Source: Girardinichthys multiradiatus | Taxonomy: Eukaryota; Chordata; Actinopteri; Cyprinodontiformes; Goodeidae | NCBI RefSeq assembly: GCF_021462225.1 | Contig: NC_061808.1 | Coordinates: 23,659,119-23,723,118, forward strand | Direction of reading: 5' to 3' | DNA: 64,000 bases | In this document: piece after piece, positions 34,832 to 47,850 of the stretch | How the letters are laid out: each line of letters opens with the position of its first letter | Numbering within the stretch: position 1 is the stretch's first letter | Position numbers and translations under genes: made by a program | The notes under the pieces: generated by a model | Told to the model about the DNA's origin: nothing | Seen by the model: the letters and a program-made list of their open reading frames with translations, nothing else | Databases searched by the model: none

Positions 34832-35803
34832 TGTTATGATTTGGGGTTGTTTGGTTTTTGGTTTCGGGTTTTATGTTTTTCACAGTTAAGGTTTTGACTC
34901 GTTCTTTTGTTATTATTCTTCTTCTTAGATTTTGAATAATGCTTTTGTTTATTATTTTTCTGGTCATGTTTTAGTCTTGTTCATTGTTTGTATATTAGAG
35001 TCTCTGTTTTTGCCACAGCCACGTTTTGTTCTGTCTGTCAATTAAGTTTATTCGGTTCACCGGCTCAAAGTTAATCTTTCTCCTTGCTCCACCTGGTTTT
35101 CACTCCATATATACACATCTGTTCAGTTAGTCGTCGCGGAAACATTTCTCATATCATCTCTTGTTCCTCAGAGTTTCTGGGGGGTCCTCTACTCTGCTCG
35201 GTCGGCCTCCTGACCTACCTGCAGTTTCCCGTCACAGGCGCCACGGTCTCTACGCTTCTGTTGGCCTCCACGTCTTTGGTGCAGGTCCGGTCGCCTGCCT
35301 GAACTCTGTGCCTGCTGGGGACGACCTCCTGGTCGCCTGCCGGAACTCTGTGCCTGCTGGGGACGACCTCCTGGTCGCCTGCCGGAACTCTGTGCCTGCT
35401 GGGGACGACCTCCGCCCGCCCTTGTCGGGTTGTCTTTTGTTTGGACTCTTGTGGGCATCTGGTGTATCCGCCCTTAAGGGGGGGGGGGGTTCTGTTGGTT
35501 TCGGGTTTTATGTTTTTCACGTTATTATTCTTCTTTTTAGATTTTGAATCATGCTTTTGTTTATTATTTTTCTGGTCATGTTTTAGTCTTGTTCATGTTT
35601 TGTCAAGTTTGGTTTTGTTTGTATATTAAAGAAACATTTCTCATATCATCTCTTGTTTTTTTGATCATGCCATGCCTGTCTCTCCTGCCCGTTTGTTGTT
35701 TTGTTCCTGCCTCCTGTTGAGAGTGAGTTTTTTGTTATTAAACCTTTTTCACTTTCCATCACGCTGCCTGCTCGTCTGCATTCTGGGGTCCTATATCTGA
35801 CGT
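34832..35803 (+). mobile_element. LTR-type element, 972 bp, with internal duplication
   Basis: It starts TGTTATGATTTGGGG, like the minus-strand reading of the solo LTR at 9941-10440, and ends TCTGACGT. CTGTT flanks both sides (34827-34831 and 35804-35808), which fits a 5-bp target duplication. Relative to the 500-bp copy it has about 470 bp extra: a GC-rich segment with 42-bp tandem repeats, then a second copy of part of its own beginning (GGTTTCGGGTTTTATG at 34859 and 35498) and of GAAACATTTCTCATATCATC (35139 and 35630). The normal terminal CA has decayed. Confidence 0.7.
35288..35412 (+). repeat. 42-bp tandem repeat, about three copies
   Basis: GAACTCTGTGCCTGCTGGGG recurs at 35301, 35343 and 35385. 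The period of 42 keeps a reading frame (repeat peptide RNSVPAGDDLLVAC on the plus strand). It lies inside the LTR-type element. Confidence 0.9.
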
Positions 35804-35809
35804 CTGTTG

Positions 35810-38210
35810 AGTTCAACACCGCAGGTTTCAAAAACATCCATATTTTGGAGATTAGGGGACACGCATTGTGGGAGTAGAATGTTTTTGTGACCAGATTTAA
35901 ATTGTCTAGCAAGGACTTTTAAAGGGACGTAGGTGAAAGACGTTCTTACAGCTCCAAGATGAAATCTAATGTTTATGTGGCTATATATGAAAAATATAGT
36001 CAGGCTCATATTGCTTTAGTTTTTTAATAATCTCCATACGATAAATACGAGCTAATGGGTTTTGAATTGGTAATTAAAAAGCTTAAAGTTACAAATGGGA
36101 CAAAAACTGGATAGTTATGACACAGAAGAAAACAGAAGGGGTGTTTTCTTTTAGTCCCACATCCTCTTGGAAAACTATCCTACCTATTGTGTATTTATAA
36201 GTGTGTTGTTTATTTTGAGTAATGCAGTCAATATTTTCCCGACAGATAAGGCTTGTTCCGATTGTGCAAATAGTGAGGCAAGACAGCTGAACCTGTTCAT
36301 TTCAGATGAAGGATCGGACCACAGGGATCGGTTGGTCATCTGTTTCACTCCTCCCCATGTTTGTTTCCAAAGATAATAAATCAAGACACAGTGAAGCTCC
36401 AGCCCACTGGGAAAATACCATTTAATTTAGAGCAAATGAAAACAAAGTGAATATCTTTCCTCCTCAACATTCTCTCCTTTTCTCTTGGTGGTAGAGTTTT
36501 GCTACATTTAACAACACTACAATATTAATAGTAGGGTTTCTTTGATCATAACACTGAAAACAAGTATTGTTTTTAAAGGACAGACAAATGTGGCACATAT
36601 AACCTTATCTATACTACAGCTGGAGTAAATGGGCAGGTTACAGATATTATATCCGTTTCTAAGTACAAGAGAAATATGCAGAAATATGTAATATTCACCA
36701 TAGGTTGCATTGCCTACCTTTGCTTCCCTGCCTTGACCATTTTGGCACATTGTTGATTGATGTTAAAAAAAAAAAAAGATATTGAAATTTTGAAACGTCT
36801 GGCAGCTACACTGCAACAATTGCATAACATCAACATCAGTGCTTTTTATGTTCATTGCTCAATAGTAATTTGACCCACTGCGCTCATAGTGTTTAAAATA
36901 AAATTGTTTTTAACAGCTAGATTTGTCTCTACCTCTGGTCAATGGTGCACTCTTTAACACTGCAGATTTTAGCCCAAAATTTGCTGGATGACAAAAAAAC
37001 ATATTTGTGTAATTTAGTTAAAATAGCTCTGGGTCAATCCAGCAAAACAGATTTGGGTTATAGGTTTGTCCCCAGCATAATGGCGTATATTCTCAACCCA
37101 GTAAAATGAGATTAAGTGTCTAATGATGATTTCAAAACCATTTTTATAACCCAATCGCATTCATTATACGTATGTTTAATAAATCATTTTATTGACAAAC
37201 AACTGAATTTGGAAAAAAAAATGCATACAAAAAATATTGTCAATATTGACTTTATGACCAATTATTTAGTCAAAATGTGAATTTTTAACATAGTTCTCAC
37301 AAGCTTGTGCTAACTGCTTAGCAAGTAAAAGGCTAATGTTAGATTAAGTGAGCAACTGTGTGATAAGTGTAATGATAATTTTATTATCTTTCCATTCCTT
37401 ATTTTATCTTGTTGGAGAGGTTCAGTAAGGTCTAACAGGTTGTTTTCAAAATGTATCTATAAAGAATGACCAGGCTTCTTTTTGTCTTTCAAACTGAACA
37501 AACTTGGTCACAATTTTTTTAACCATTGTTTGGTTAAAACTAAACAAAATTTTGCCAGCCAGCATAAACCCAGCATTCTGGGTTGGAAAAAATCTATTTG
37601 TTTGTAGAGCATACAGTCCATGGTACAAACCTACACCTGGAAACTATAAATTAAGTACAAATGTTTTGGCCTAGGCTAACACTGGATGCAGTTTTACCAA
37701 CTAAGTGCCCTGGTTTAAGAGAACAAAACATTCAGCGTAATTTTAGAATTGTAATCTAAGTTTAACACTTTATTAATAAAGTAGAAAATGTATCACAAAG
37801 AAAGGTGAAGAACAGAAAAAAAACAAATATTGTAGGGTTGTTTTCAACTAAGAAAATGGATTCAAGACCAAAATATTCAAAGAGCTCCAACAATTTCAAC
37901 ATGGAGAAACACATGCTTTCTATTCTTATTTACTTTATGTGTATAAAGTTAAAATATAATAAATAAACAATTTCTTGATATTTGTATTAATCAAAACCTA
38001 ATATACTTAGCCGGGGTCCTACCCAAGAAAATACGCCCCCTCCACTAGTACAAAGAAAGATGAAGGCTCGGCTTTCAGGGCAAGGCTGGTGAACAATTGA
38101 TCTCAGGTGAAGGAATCTAGGACTCCACTGTCTTTGTGTGAAATATTACAGACCTGACTAAATGTGACAAAGCTATCATTCAGCATTGCAAGAAGACGCG
38201 TTTCTCTGCA
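35810..38210. other. non-coding, nothing recognised
   Basis: AT-rich DNA with poly-A runs and short frames. No gene evidence. Confidence 0.4.
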
Positions 38211-38217
38211 AGCACAC

Positions 38218-38261
38218 AAACACACACACACAAACACACAGAGAGAGAGAGAGAGAGAGAG
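38218..38261 (+). repeat. (AC)n(AG)n compound microsatellite
   Basis: An ACAC run followed directly by a GAGA run. Confidence 0.9.
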
Positions 38262-38924
38262 CATATGTGCATTTGGAACAGCAGTCAAATGTTTATGCAG
38301 ACAGGACCTCTCTAAGAAGAGCTAAAGTTAATGCTATTTTTTGTTTATGTCAAATAATTTTTTTATATATTTTATATATTTCACCAACTATGCATGTGTG
38401 AAAACAAAAGAAGAAATATTTAAATTTAACCAGCTTAAGTCTCTTTTTTTTTAGGACTGATCCTCTCAAAGGAACAGATTTAAAGGCTTAGCGTTTAGGA
38501 AAATGTATTTCCGTTAGCATACATCTAAGATCTTAGCATTGGAAATTTCTTTAATTATTATACCCTCAACCTCAAAGCAGTCTGGGCAAAACTTGAGAAG
38601 CTGGGTCTCAACTAAAGGAGCACCAATAATTCAAGCAAAAGAGTTAAACTGACACAGGGGATAACATGATTCCCACAACTGTAGTGGAACTTTCAAAGAA
38701 TTCACATTTATTTAAGTGTCAGCTTTTAAACTTTATTGCATCCTCAGAGATGGGCTTGGTATCATGTGTCTGGAAAGATATTTTATTTAAAGACTCAAAC
38801 TCTTCACATGGATCATGAAAATATGTGAGGCAAAGGTCTTTCTTTAGTTAGAATAGGTCATTACTGTTTATTAGCAACACAGAAAAGGATAGAGTAAGCA
38901 GTATTTATTTTACCTAGATACTCT

Positions 38925-39190
38925 ACAGGGGCAACAGTGGCTCAGGTGGTAGGGGTTCGCCCTCTAACCAGTGGGTTGCCAGTTTGAATCCTGGCAACCG
39001 GCTCGGTGGCGCTAATTGTATGGCAGCCTCACTTCTGTCAGTCTGTCCCGGGGGCACCTGTAGCTAGAACATAGTCTACCGCTGTCAGTGTGTGAATGGG
39101 TGGATGACTGATTATAGTGTGAAGTGCTTTGGAGTCCTCAGACTTGATAAAGTACTATAGAAGTGCAGGCCATTTACCATTTACCAAACA
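38925..39190 (+). mobile_element. tRNA-derived SINE
   Basis: The head GGGGCAACAGTGGCTCAGGTGG (38930-38951) contains a pol III A-box-like TGGCTCAGGTGG. The GTTTGAATCC at about 38983 is the matching B box at the right distance. The body follows, with a tail GTGAAGTGCTTTGGAGTCC...CCATTTACCATTTACC (39118-39184) that I know from fish SINEs. No clean target duplication was found. Confidence 0.75.
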
Positions 39191-39211
39191 AATTTGTTAA
39201 ATGTAAGTAGG

Positions 39212-39252
39212 AGAATAGAATAGAATAGAATAGAATAGAATAGAATAGAATA
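39212..39252 (+). repeat. (AGAAT)n pentanucleotide microsatellite
   Basis: About eight copies, followed by CCTTTATTG, the usual context of a retroelement 3' end on the minus strand. Confidence 0.9.
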
Positions 39253-39259
39253 ATCCTTT

Positions 39260-41255
39260 ATTGTGGAAATTCAACAAATGAATTGAATTCGACAGGGCAG
39301 ATTTCTCTTCAACCACAGTAAATTGTCTCGATGTTGGGAACACGTTTTGCCTCAAGATTATGAGACAATTTGAATCTTGGGTTTAAGGGAAGAAACAACC
39401 CCAGACTTAGGGATGAAAACACAACACAGTTTATAAAATGCCTATGACTGGTTCTTCAAGCAGAGTCAACAGCCAGACCTTCGAGTCGACCACTGTATTT
39501 TCAGCTAAGAAGATGTGTTGTTTTACCTTGGGTTTTACTTTGTACATGTGCTCTCACTATAAAAAATGTCCAACAACCTTTGTGGATCACATTATTATAT
39601 TAACTCAGTAACTGCTCTCTCTAAACAATTCTGCATGATTTTACCCATGATAATTAGGTGAGTATTTATTAATGCATAAAGGCCTATACAACTCTCAAGA
39701 CGTCCCACAATCCGAAGGTATACTTCTCACGTCATTTTGCCTGAAATAGAACTAAGAACAACACATAAACTACTGCAGCTTCCTCCCTGTGCTCAAGAAA
39801 CACACTAATGATAATGATTAAATTATCACCTAGTTTGTAGTGACAAGTTTTGGTTCACTTGGAGTTTTCTCTGTGTGAAAAGAAACTGAACCAACGGAAA
39901 AAGTTACAAGTTAAAATCATCAACTGATTTGGACCAAAGTAAACAAACTACATGTTTGAAAAGTGTCTGAGTCAAACAAAGGACAGATTGTATTTCACTT
40001 TGTCACCATCCTTTTCAACCTCAACATGCGTAAAACTGACTTGAAGTGACTTTTTAGTGCCAAACTACATGTTGTGAGAAAACGGATACCCAGGTTTGGT
40101 GTTTCATACCTAACATCCTTACCCTTCTGAAATGTTTGGAAGGTTGTACTCTGTTTCATTTACACTTTTTTCACTACTGCAGATGGGGAAATGGCTATGG
40201 CTATTATAATTCACAAGCTGTTCAGAGTTATACAATTGTTTTTTTCCCTTTCTCCAAATTTTAAAATAAAATATAAGTAATTTTTAATTCACCGATAAAG
40301 CTCTGTGGACACTTAAAATTAAAATGGTTTCATTACAAATGCAAAAGGTCTCATTTTAGGTGTTTGTTCTGAGTTATTAATGCCGACAGCCAGTTATTAA
40401 CCTCAGTCTTAATTTCCTGTCTCCAGTTACTCCCCTGGACGTCAGTCACCTCATTTTGTACTGAAACAAAAATCTGGCAATTAGCTCTTATCTCCTACTC
40501 TGTAGACAATAGCTGGCATTGGAATTAGTTCATGGTTCATGGTTGCCCTGTTTTTAGCTGTGCTTAAGCCCACCCAGCTCACAATAGTGCCTACATGGTC
40601 ATTATATGAAGTTCATCTTGTGGGGCTGTGGTTGCTAACAAGGCTCTCTTATTAACAACAGGGATCAAAAGAGAGCATCAGCAGTGGATATGGAGGATGG
40701 TTTTCCCATTGTGTTGATGAGCATGGTTATGAGCCTTCAAGGTTGCATCAAGGCGGATGCTTAAACACAGAACCCTTTGGGACATTAAATTAATGTGTGT
40801 GTCACATGTTCTTAGTGCTACGCTGAAAACAGTGACATAATTATCCCTTCAGTTCATGCATTGTTTTTCTCAACATTATTATCTGTGTTGGGTCACTACA
40901 AGAAGTGTTTCTCCTAATGTCCTTTGTCACAGTTCAAGTCTGCAGTGAGAAGAGCAGACTACAGCTAACAAAACATAAACTGCTGCAGCTTCCTCACTGA
41001 AATCAGTTTGTGTCCGAATGTGTTCATATAGTAACAATTGCCCACTAAGAGATTACACTATAGCTTTTATTTTGTGAGCATCAGTGGATTAAAAAAATGC
41101 TTACAACAGTGTGATATTAAGGTGGTTTTGTGCTTGGTCATAACAAACTGATTGAACATCTAGAAAACTGTGGTAATTTCTGGTACTCTGGGAGACTGGT
41201 TTAAATCATACGCGGTAGACTGCGGGTCATTTAAATTTGAGAAAATAAAGTTCCC
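39260..41255. other. non-coding; possible repeat pair
   Basis: A short similarity exists between about 39762-39790 and 40972-41000 (ACATAAACT.CTGCAGCTTCCTC), which may be two parts of one unrecognised repeat. Nothing else is supported. Confidence 0.3.
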
Positions 41256-41262
41256 AAAATAC

Positions 41263-42514
41263 GGCGCCCGGGAACTGACATGGGGGGGGGAAAAGATTTA
41301 TAGCGTGCGCACAAAATACTAAATTGTTCCCACAAAAAACCAATTTGTGCCCACGAAAGAGGAATTCATGGGCACGGAATATTAATTTGTGGCCGTGAAC
41401 TATATATAATGTGCCCGTGAAATACTAATTCGTTCCCACAAAGTACTTTTTTGTGACCACAACATAGGTATAACGTGCGCACGAAATACTAAAACACCTC
41501 TTAAGCCCAACCTTAGGCTAGGCCACGCCCCTTTTTGGCTATCTATAAAACTTGGTATAACTTCACCAATTTTTATTTCTTAAATATATCGCAAGATGAG
41601 GCTTTAATCAATTCCCCAAATGTGTTTTGCACAAATACCTTTTAGTTTTGCAGCAACTTAAACACAGGCGATGACATTTTAAGGTCCCTCAGACATTGCC
41701 TACTCTGTAAATAAAACGGTACAAAAAGTACCTTTTTCTTTGCACTACCCCCACATGTCTCATATCATAACAAACTAGAGACACTCACCTTTCTAGCAAG
41801 GCATAACTTGTCTTTCTAGCACCTTCTCTGGTGATGCGATTTGCTTGCACATTACAGTCTGCTGGTTGCTGTCCGCCAGCTGCTAGCTTGTGCGCACTCG
41901 GTTAGCTTCCAGTTATGTTTGCAACTCTTTCGATGATACACAGGGTAAATGTCATAACCAAAAGCTATGTCATATGCAGAAGGACTCCTATAATGGAAAT
42001 CATCGCTTTTATTTGACCAGATTCCCTTTTATTTCCTTTTTATGAGGTGAAAAACACATTTGGGAAAGTTTTGGCACCCTTTGCCTAACTGCCATTTCTG
42101 CCTGGCACATTGCCCTTTAAAACTTTTGTGGAATATACATGCTTCAACCTATTCAGTCCAAATTTCCTACAGTTATAGTGATGTGGATGAATGCAACCTG
42201 GGGCTTCTCCTAGGAATTCCAAAGGATTTCCATAGTGTTTTACAATGTTGATTTAGAAAAAACTTTTGGCGAGGCTCAAAAATTTTAATGTTTTCTTAGT
42301 TTAATTACAAATAAATCAGACATAGTAACAGTTACAATAGAGGTTCCACTGGAAAAAAAATATTATTTTATGGCTTACCTAAAGATTGCATGTAGGCTTT
42401 ATAACTGCGGAGCTATACTTGATTTATTTAAGGTATTTCATTTCAGGCGGAAATTAGTATTTTGTGCGCAGGATATATATATGTATTTTTTCCCCATTTC
42501 AGTTCCCGGGCGCC
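41263..42514 (+). mobile_element. 1.25-kb GGCGCC-ended inverted-repeat element, non-autonomous
   Basis: The left end GGCGCCCGGGAACTGACATG and the right end (inverted GGCGCCCGGGAACTGAAATG) match. The pairing continues to GCGCACAAAATACTAA, about 55-60 bp in all. Next to the left end a degenerate motif recurs about every 40-65 bp (GTGCGCACAAAATACTAA, GGGCACGGAATATTAAT, GTGCCCGTGAAATACTAAT, GTGCGCACGAAATACTAA). No transposase is present. The target duplication is unclear, so the superfamily is not assigned. Confidence 0.75.
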
Positions 42515-42740
42515 ATAACAAAATGGTTCCTCAAGGCTCCCTTTATCGGTCCACTATTGAATATCTAAATACTTCACAGTTCATGCCTAAAGATATGACA
42601 TTCAACTTTATATCTTTGTGTCATATGACCTCAGTTCCTTAAAGTCACCTTAATGCAGAAAATACTAAATTTATTTTCTCTGGTCCCAAATCTGCAAGGA
42701 CTCAATCTGATTCATTCAGGCTAAAAACTGCAGAATTGGC

Positions 42741-42812
42741 TTGTGCCTATCTCCAGCAGTCATTGGGCAAGAGGCAAGGTACATTTTGGTCAGGTCGGCA
42801 GCCCTTGTATTC
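42741..42812 (+). repeat. fragment of the repeat family at 53868-54150
   Basis: GTGCCTATCTCCAGCAGTC...GGGCAAGAGG...GGTACA matches the second copy at 53918-53960 with a few changes. Confidence 0.7.
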
Positions 42813-42819
42813 TTTGTTT

Positions 42820-43820
42820 CCCTTAAATTAGATTGCTGCTCTTTAAAAAAAAAAAAAAGTTTCTTTTTTACAGTCTAGTGGTTGAACACATCTTAATTTA
42901 GCTTAATACTGTTTTGCCACTCAAAGATGTTTAATATTGCAAAGTTTTTTCATTAGATTACCTGTATTTATTTAAAGCCTCTTTGTAAAATTGTGATCAG
43001 AAAATTGTGATACTTGAACAGAAATATTGAAAATTCCAAACCCAAACATGAAAATAAATAAAGGGTTATACTGATGACAAACCTCTTTTCCCTTCTTATT
43101 CCTTAAGCTTCAAACCCACAGGACACACAGAAGACAGACCTGACATGGATCACTGAGTGCACATTAAGCAGATAAATGCTTCCCTGCAACTTGTTTTCTT
43201 TAGAAGCAACTTAACTGAACTCGGCATGTCCCCACAATTCAGAAGTTGCATCGAGGGATCATCCTGTTGTTTTCATAAGCTTATGTTGAAATCTTAACAT
43301 TGGAGATGCTGTAGAAGACCACAGAAAAAACTCAAAGGATTATTTGACCGCTAACCGATTGTTATCCAGCATCACGTGAGCTAGTTTACCGGCAGAAACT
43401 GGGATTAAAGTTGCAGCACCTGCAGTAATAAATGTGAAGAAGGTAATTATAACCGTCATACACGGCAGCACTAAATAAATAATATTCTGACTGATTTAAC
43501 TAATGTTTTCCTCCCCGTGTTTGCATTACCAAAATCGTGCACGCCGTGCCCTCAGGAAGTGAGTTGCTAAGGAACAACATTATGCATAATTAAGCATGAA
43601 AATTGCACATTACTCGTGGAAAAATTGACAAAAGAGCTTCTTGTCTCTTTAATCCTACATTTCCCAAAGACCTTCACAGATATTAATTCACACGGGTATC
43701 TTTTAGAAGTCTAAACAGAGTGAGAATTTCTGGGTTTGAATTAAACTTTTAGCCTTTCTCTAACAGTAAATCTGCAAAGTATGGTTTATTATATACAGCT
43801 AACTCACATTAAGCTTTACA
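42820..43820. other. non-coding, nothing recognised
   Basis: AT-rich, no element ends or exons supported. Confidence 0.4.
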
Positions 43821-43824
43821 TATA

Positions 43825-44600
43825 CAGCTCTCTTCAGAGGTTTATTTACACGTATTACAAGTATGAATGTATATTAATACTGGGCTGTTAATGATTCATT
43901 GGAACCGTCCTTTTACAGCGTGGAATGATTTTACAACATACAGCTCCAAGTTTTTTTTAAAGGCAACAAGAGTTTAAATTTATTGTGGATTCTTTCAGTT
44001 CTTACAAGGTGAAAATTATACATACAGGCTTAAATGCTTACATACACACCACACTATTTGGTTAAATGTCCCAAAGCAAGTCGCACCAAAACCACATTTT
44101 TTTATAAAGATTATGGCACATTCAGGCTGAAAATCTGACTAATCTCAATCAGAACTGCTATTGTTCAATTACATTGGTAGGTGCGCACATTGTAAATAGG
44201 GCTGAAGTAAGAGCTTTCCTGCTTAATGTAAGTATAACTTGTCAATACCGAAACTGGTTTAGATGTATGTTTGGAATCGTACTAATTTTGAATTGAAGTG
44301 AAGTTGAAGAATTTGGAGGTATAGTCATCCTTCTTATTTCATCCACTTTGTGCAAAGCATGAGTACAACCTGCAGCAAAACAGACCATTTTAATGCTACC
44401 ACATCATGCTTACTAACTGGTTCAGACTTCTTTGGTTTGAAAGCCTCAGTTTAGCTCCTCCAAACTTAGCATTATTGTTGCCAGACATCTTAAAGGTGCA
44501 GATTTTGGAGCAGAGGCTTGTGTCTTGGTCATACCCTGTCAGTCCATGTCGACGTAAAACAGGCTTCAAATTGGACGGTGACTCTTGTCAAAACTGCAAT
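43825..44600 (-). pseudogene. Tc1-like transposon relic
   Basis: Read on the minus strand the segment keeps pieces of a Tc1 element: a transposase-middle stretch (complement of GTTTGAAAGCCTCA, 44437-44450) and the stretch complementary to CTGCAGCAAAACAGACCATTTTAATGCTACCAC (44371-44403), which matches the GGGSxMxWG region. The TIR-proximal end near 43880-44060 contains TACATACAGG-type sequence. Stops and frameshifts are everywhere. The 134-codon plus-strand frame 44406-44810 overlaps it antisense and is not a gene. Confidence 0.5.
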
Positions 44601-44604
44601 GAAA

Positions 44605-46735
44605 ACACTTTCTTCGCATCACACGAGTCACCTGATCAACAACCAGATGGTAATACTGCCGAAAAAGACGAAGAAGATGACAGGAAATGCGCGGCATGTT
44701 TGGATTCACCAGGAGACGGAGTATTTTTTAAATTAAGTTTGCTACAGGGGCATAACCAGAATTTTGGATTCCAAAAGGCTAAGAAATTCGAGCATTTACC
44801 AAGATCTTGAAGCGTCCATCCGTCGCCATCATGTTTTTTAATGAGGTTTCGCATGAACAAACTTATTGACGTGTGATTTTAATTGTATTTCTTATTTAAT
44901 GGTAACAGCGGAATTGCGAAATTGTGGTTTTTCGACATTGGCAGAATATCAACAAAGTTTTGTGCACATTTGTAATGGCAACGCAGCTAATGAACCAAAT
45001 TGCATTTCAAACATAGCTTTGGAAGCCCTACATTAAGAACCCTGAATAGCCTCTCCAAAGCCCTGGCCTTAATTGTATTAAAATTGTACATTGTATTCCA
45101 CCCTGGAAAACATTGTTTAAATGTATCTCTAAAAACGTTGGTATGGTGTTCGTATGGTATTCATACCAGTAATGGGTAAACCTCTAATCAGAACTATAGG
45201 ATAACATTTTTATTGACTGATCCTTTTTTTTAAATTGCTAATTTTGATCCATGCTTTCTATTAAAGTTGCAGGACTCCTGCCTCTTCTATTACTTGGGCA
45301 AGATACTGAACCAGCACATTTGGCCCCAGGTGTAGCCATCCTTCCCTGAATATGTGGATGAGGTGCATGCAGCTTGGAGAGTTATTTCTTGAAAACAGTC
45401 AACAAGACTTACAAGAAACTATTTATATCTACCTTTTTTTTTTCTTCTGCTATTAAGAACCAAAAATTAACACTTAAAAATAAAACCTATCTAAATGTTT
45501 TAGAATACTCAAATACATCTGCTGTAACTGAAAAAGCGACTCTGTAGAAAGAATTTTATTTCCTCTTTGTGACATAGCTAAAATATTTAGCACATTGAAC
45601 ATTTTGTTGCTACATCTTTGTAGGGAATAAGGCTTTTTGAACCATGAGGATGTTTTTGTGTCTTACTTTGACATAAACACGAGGGATTGAAGGTAAAAAA
45701 GATTGGATCTATGACATATTTCTAAGTATTGCAAGTTATATGTGTAATAAAGAAAGATATTAAAGGAATTCCTTTCTCTGCCTACAGCTGTTCTTATTGC
45801 TTCTTTCATTCTTGTATTATTCTATTGTTATAGAATTTGTGTCCCAGACACAATCAGTGTTTTTGCATTACCTGACCACAGTGTTAGATTATTTTTATTA
45901 ATAAAGTTATCACAAAAACAATCAGCACACCATGAGCTCTGCAGCAATACGACGATTTAAGATTATTGGGACCAAAGGGAAGAAAAGATGAGAACTCTCA
46001 TAAGAGGAAAACCAGTGCCACCCAGTGGACAAAGTGTTTACCTGCATTTTTTACATAGACATTCCACATCTGACTGTATAGTATTTATGACTGAAGACAG
46101 TGATTGCCACATTTTATTAGGTTTGTTTTATGTTATTTTGGTGAGACCTGAGATTTTTAGAATGAAAACAAGAAGCTTGTCCATCTTCTCCTCTTCATTC
46201 GGTGTACTCCATAGCAACATTTAGACTTCTCAGTTCCTATCACTGCTCTTGTTGGAGGTTAATTGGCAGCTAGCTGAAAGCCTTAGGAGTCACACAAGTG
46301 TGTTTGGTATAGTGAGGAAACCTGGCATCCATTAGATGCCTCCTTTACTTATCTCTCTGACTTCTTGAAGCAAAAGCAATATGCTAATCCATAAACACCT
46401 CAGCTTCCACCTGCTAACCCTCATTATTTTCATGCTGTTTTACTAATGAAAAATGTAGGGCAGCTCTCCCAGTGAAACGTTTTTATGCTACAATTAAGAA
46501 AATGAACTAACAGACTGGTTTCAAATCTAAGAAGGCAGACTTGGGCTTTCAGATTTGTTTGAGCCAAAGTTGTTTTCCCCTGTGTAACTGATAAAAAGGT
46601 TGTTTCCAAGACCATGCCACTCCAAAAATGTTATGGTGACATAATATTTTAAAGATTTGCGTGAATTTGACTCAAAACTGGAAACACTGTTTCTTTTAAT
46701 TTTCTTCTTATAGAGAGATGACTGAAAAAGTACAA
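44605..46735. other. non-coding, nothing recognised
   Basis: No supported gene or element. Short frames only. Confidence 0.4.
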
Positions 46736-46739
46736 CAGA

Positions 46740-47850
46740 ACAGCCACACTGGGCCTGCAGGGGTATCTCATTAAATTAAAATGATATTGCTAAAGTTTAT
46801 ATAAGTAGTTCAATTCAAAAGTGAAACTCATATGCATAATTATTACACACAGGGTGGTATATTTATGTTAATTTTATATATTATAGCTCACAGCTAATAA
46901 AAACTCTCAAGTCTAATTTAGCAGAGAATCAGAATAATACAAAAGACCGATTAAAAAGGAGCTTTAATATAACAGTTTTAGTCTGCCAAACAATATGTGC
47001 ATGCAGTGTACAGTATATGCACTCAGTACTTGTTTGGGGCTCCTTTTGCATGAAGTACTTCATCACTGCAGCATAGCATGGAAGAAATCAGCCTGGGGCT
47101 GTGCCCAGGTTGGTTTATTAGCTACCTTCATCTCATCTGCATTGTTAGCTCTAGTGTTTCACAACTTCCACTTGACTATATTTTATAGCTTCTATCATGG
47201 ATTTAGTTCTGGCCAGTTTGCTGTCAAGGACAGTGATGCCATAAACATCAAAGCAGGTATTGGTACTTTTGTCTGTGTAGGCAGGTGCCAAGTGGTAGTG
47301 GAAAATGAAAAAAGCATCTCTATAAAGCTCATCAGCCTAAGGAGTCATGAAGTGCTCTAACATTTCCTGGTAAACCACTGTTCTGACTTTTGACTTAATA
47401 AAACGGTGTACCAATCCCAGCAAAAAACACGTTTCTCCAAATTATCACCGACAGTGGAAACGTAACACTGGATCACTCTACTCTTCCTCCAGATTGTGGA
47501 ACTTGATTTCCAAATAAAATGCTAATTTACTTACATGTGAAAAGAGGACTTTGTAGCACTGAGCAACATTCCAGGCTTTTTTCTAACACCTGTGATGTTG
47601 TCTGTACTTCAGGAGTCGCCTAAAGCAAGGAATGCAAAATTGCAGCCCAGCTGCAGTCCATGTCTCATGAATCTCCCCAAGCCTCTGGAATGGGCTTTTC
47701 TTCAGATTCCTCTCTAACCTGCAGTTATCCCTGTTGCTTGTGCATCTTTTTTATTACACTTTTTGCATCCACTCAACTTTCCATTAACATTCTTGAACGA
47801 CCAACTTCCTTAGTTGTGGCTTTTGTGGCAAACTTAGCAGAAATAAACGT
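46740..47850 (-). pseudogene. Tc1-like transposon relic, related to the CAGGTCC family
   Basis: On the minus strand, pieces follow the order of the intact transposases at 52584 and 60503. They include the zone matching CGxxTGNRNDSGLQ (about 47640-47720), a VxSSEKSxFQ-like zone (about 47480-47560) and VYQEMLEHFM (about 47336-47366; the intact copies read SYQEILEHFM). The part encoding the last Asp and Glu follows toward 47190. The left end near 46755-46830 is AT-rich, TIR-like sequence. Many indels; dead. Confidence 0.65.

Noticed and set aside
35161..35547. 128-codon frame with repeated NSVPAGDDLLVACR as a protein gene
   Set aside because: The repeat is a 42-bp tandem array inside an LTR-type element. 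An in-phase period of 42 keeps any frame open by itself.
44406..44810. 134-codon plus-strand open frame with a Glu/Asp-rich stretch
   Set aside because: Its first half is antisense to a Tc1 transposase relic, so the frame is a composite by chance. No family recognised.
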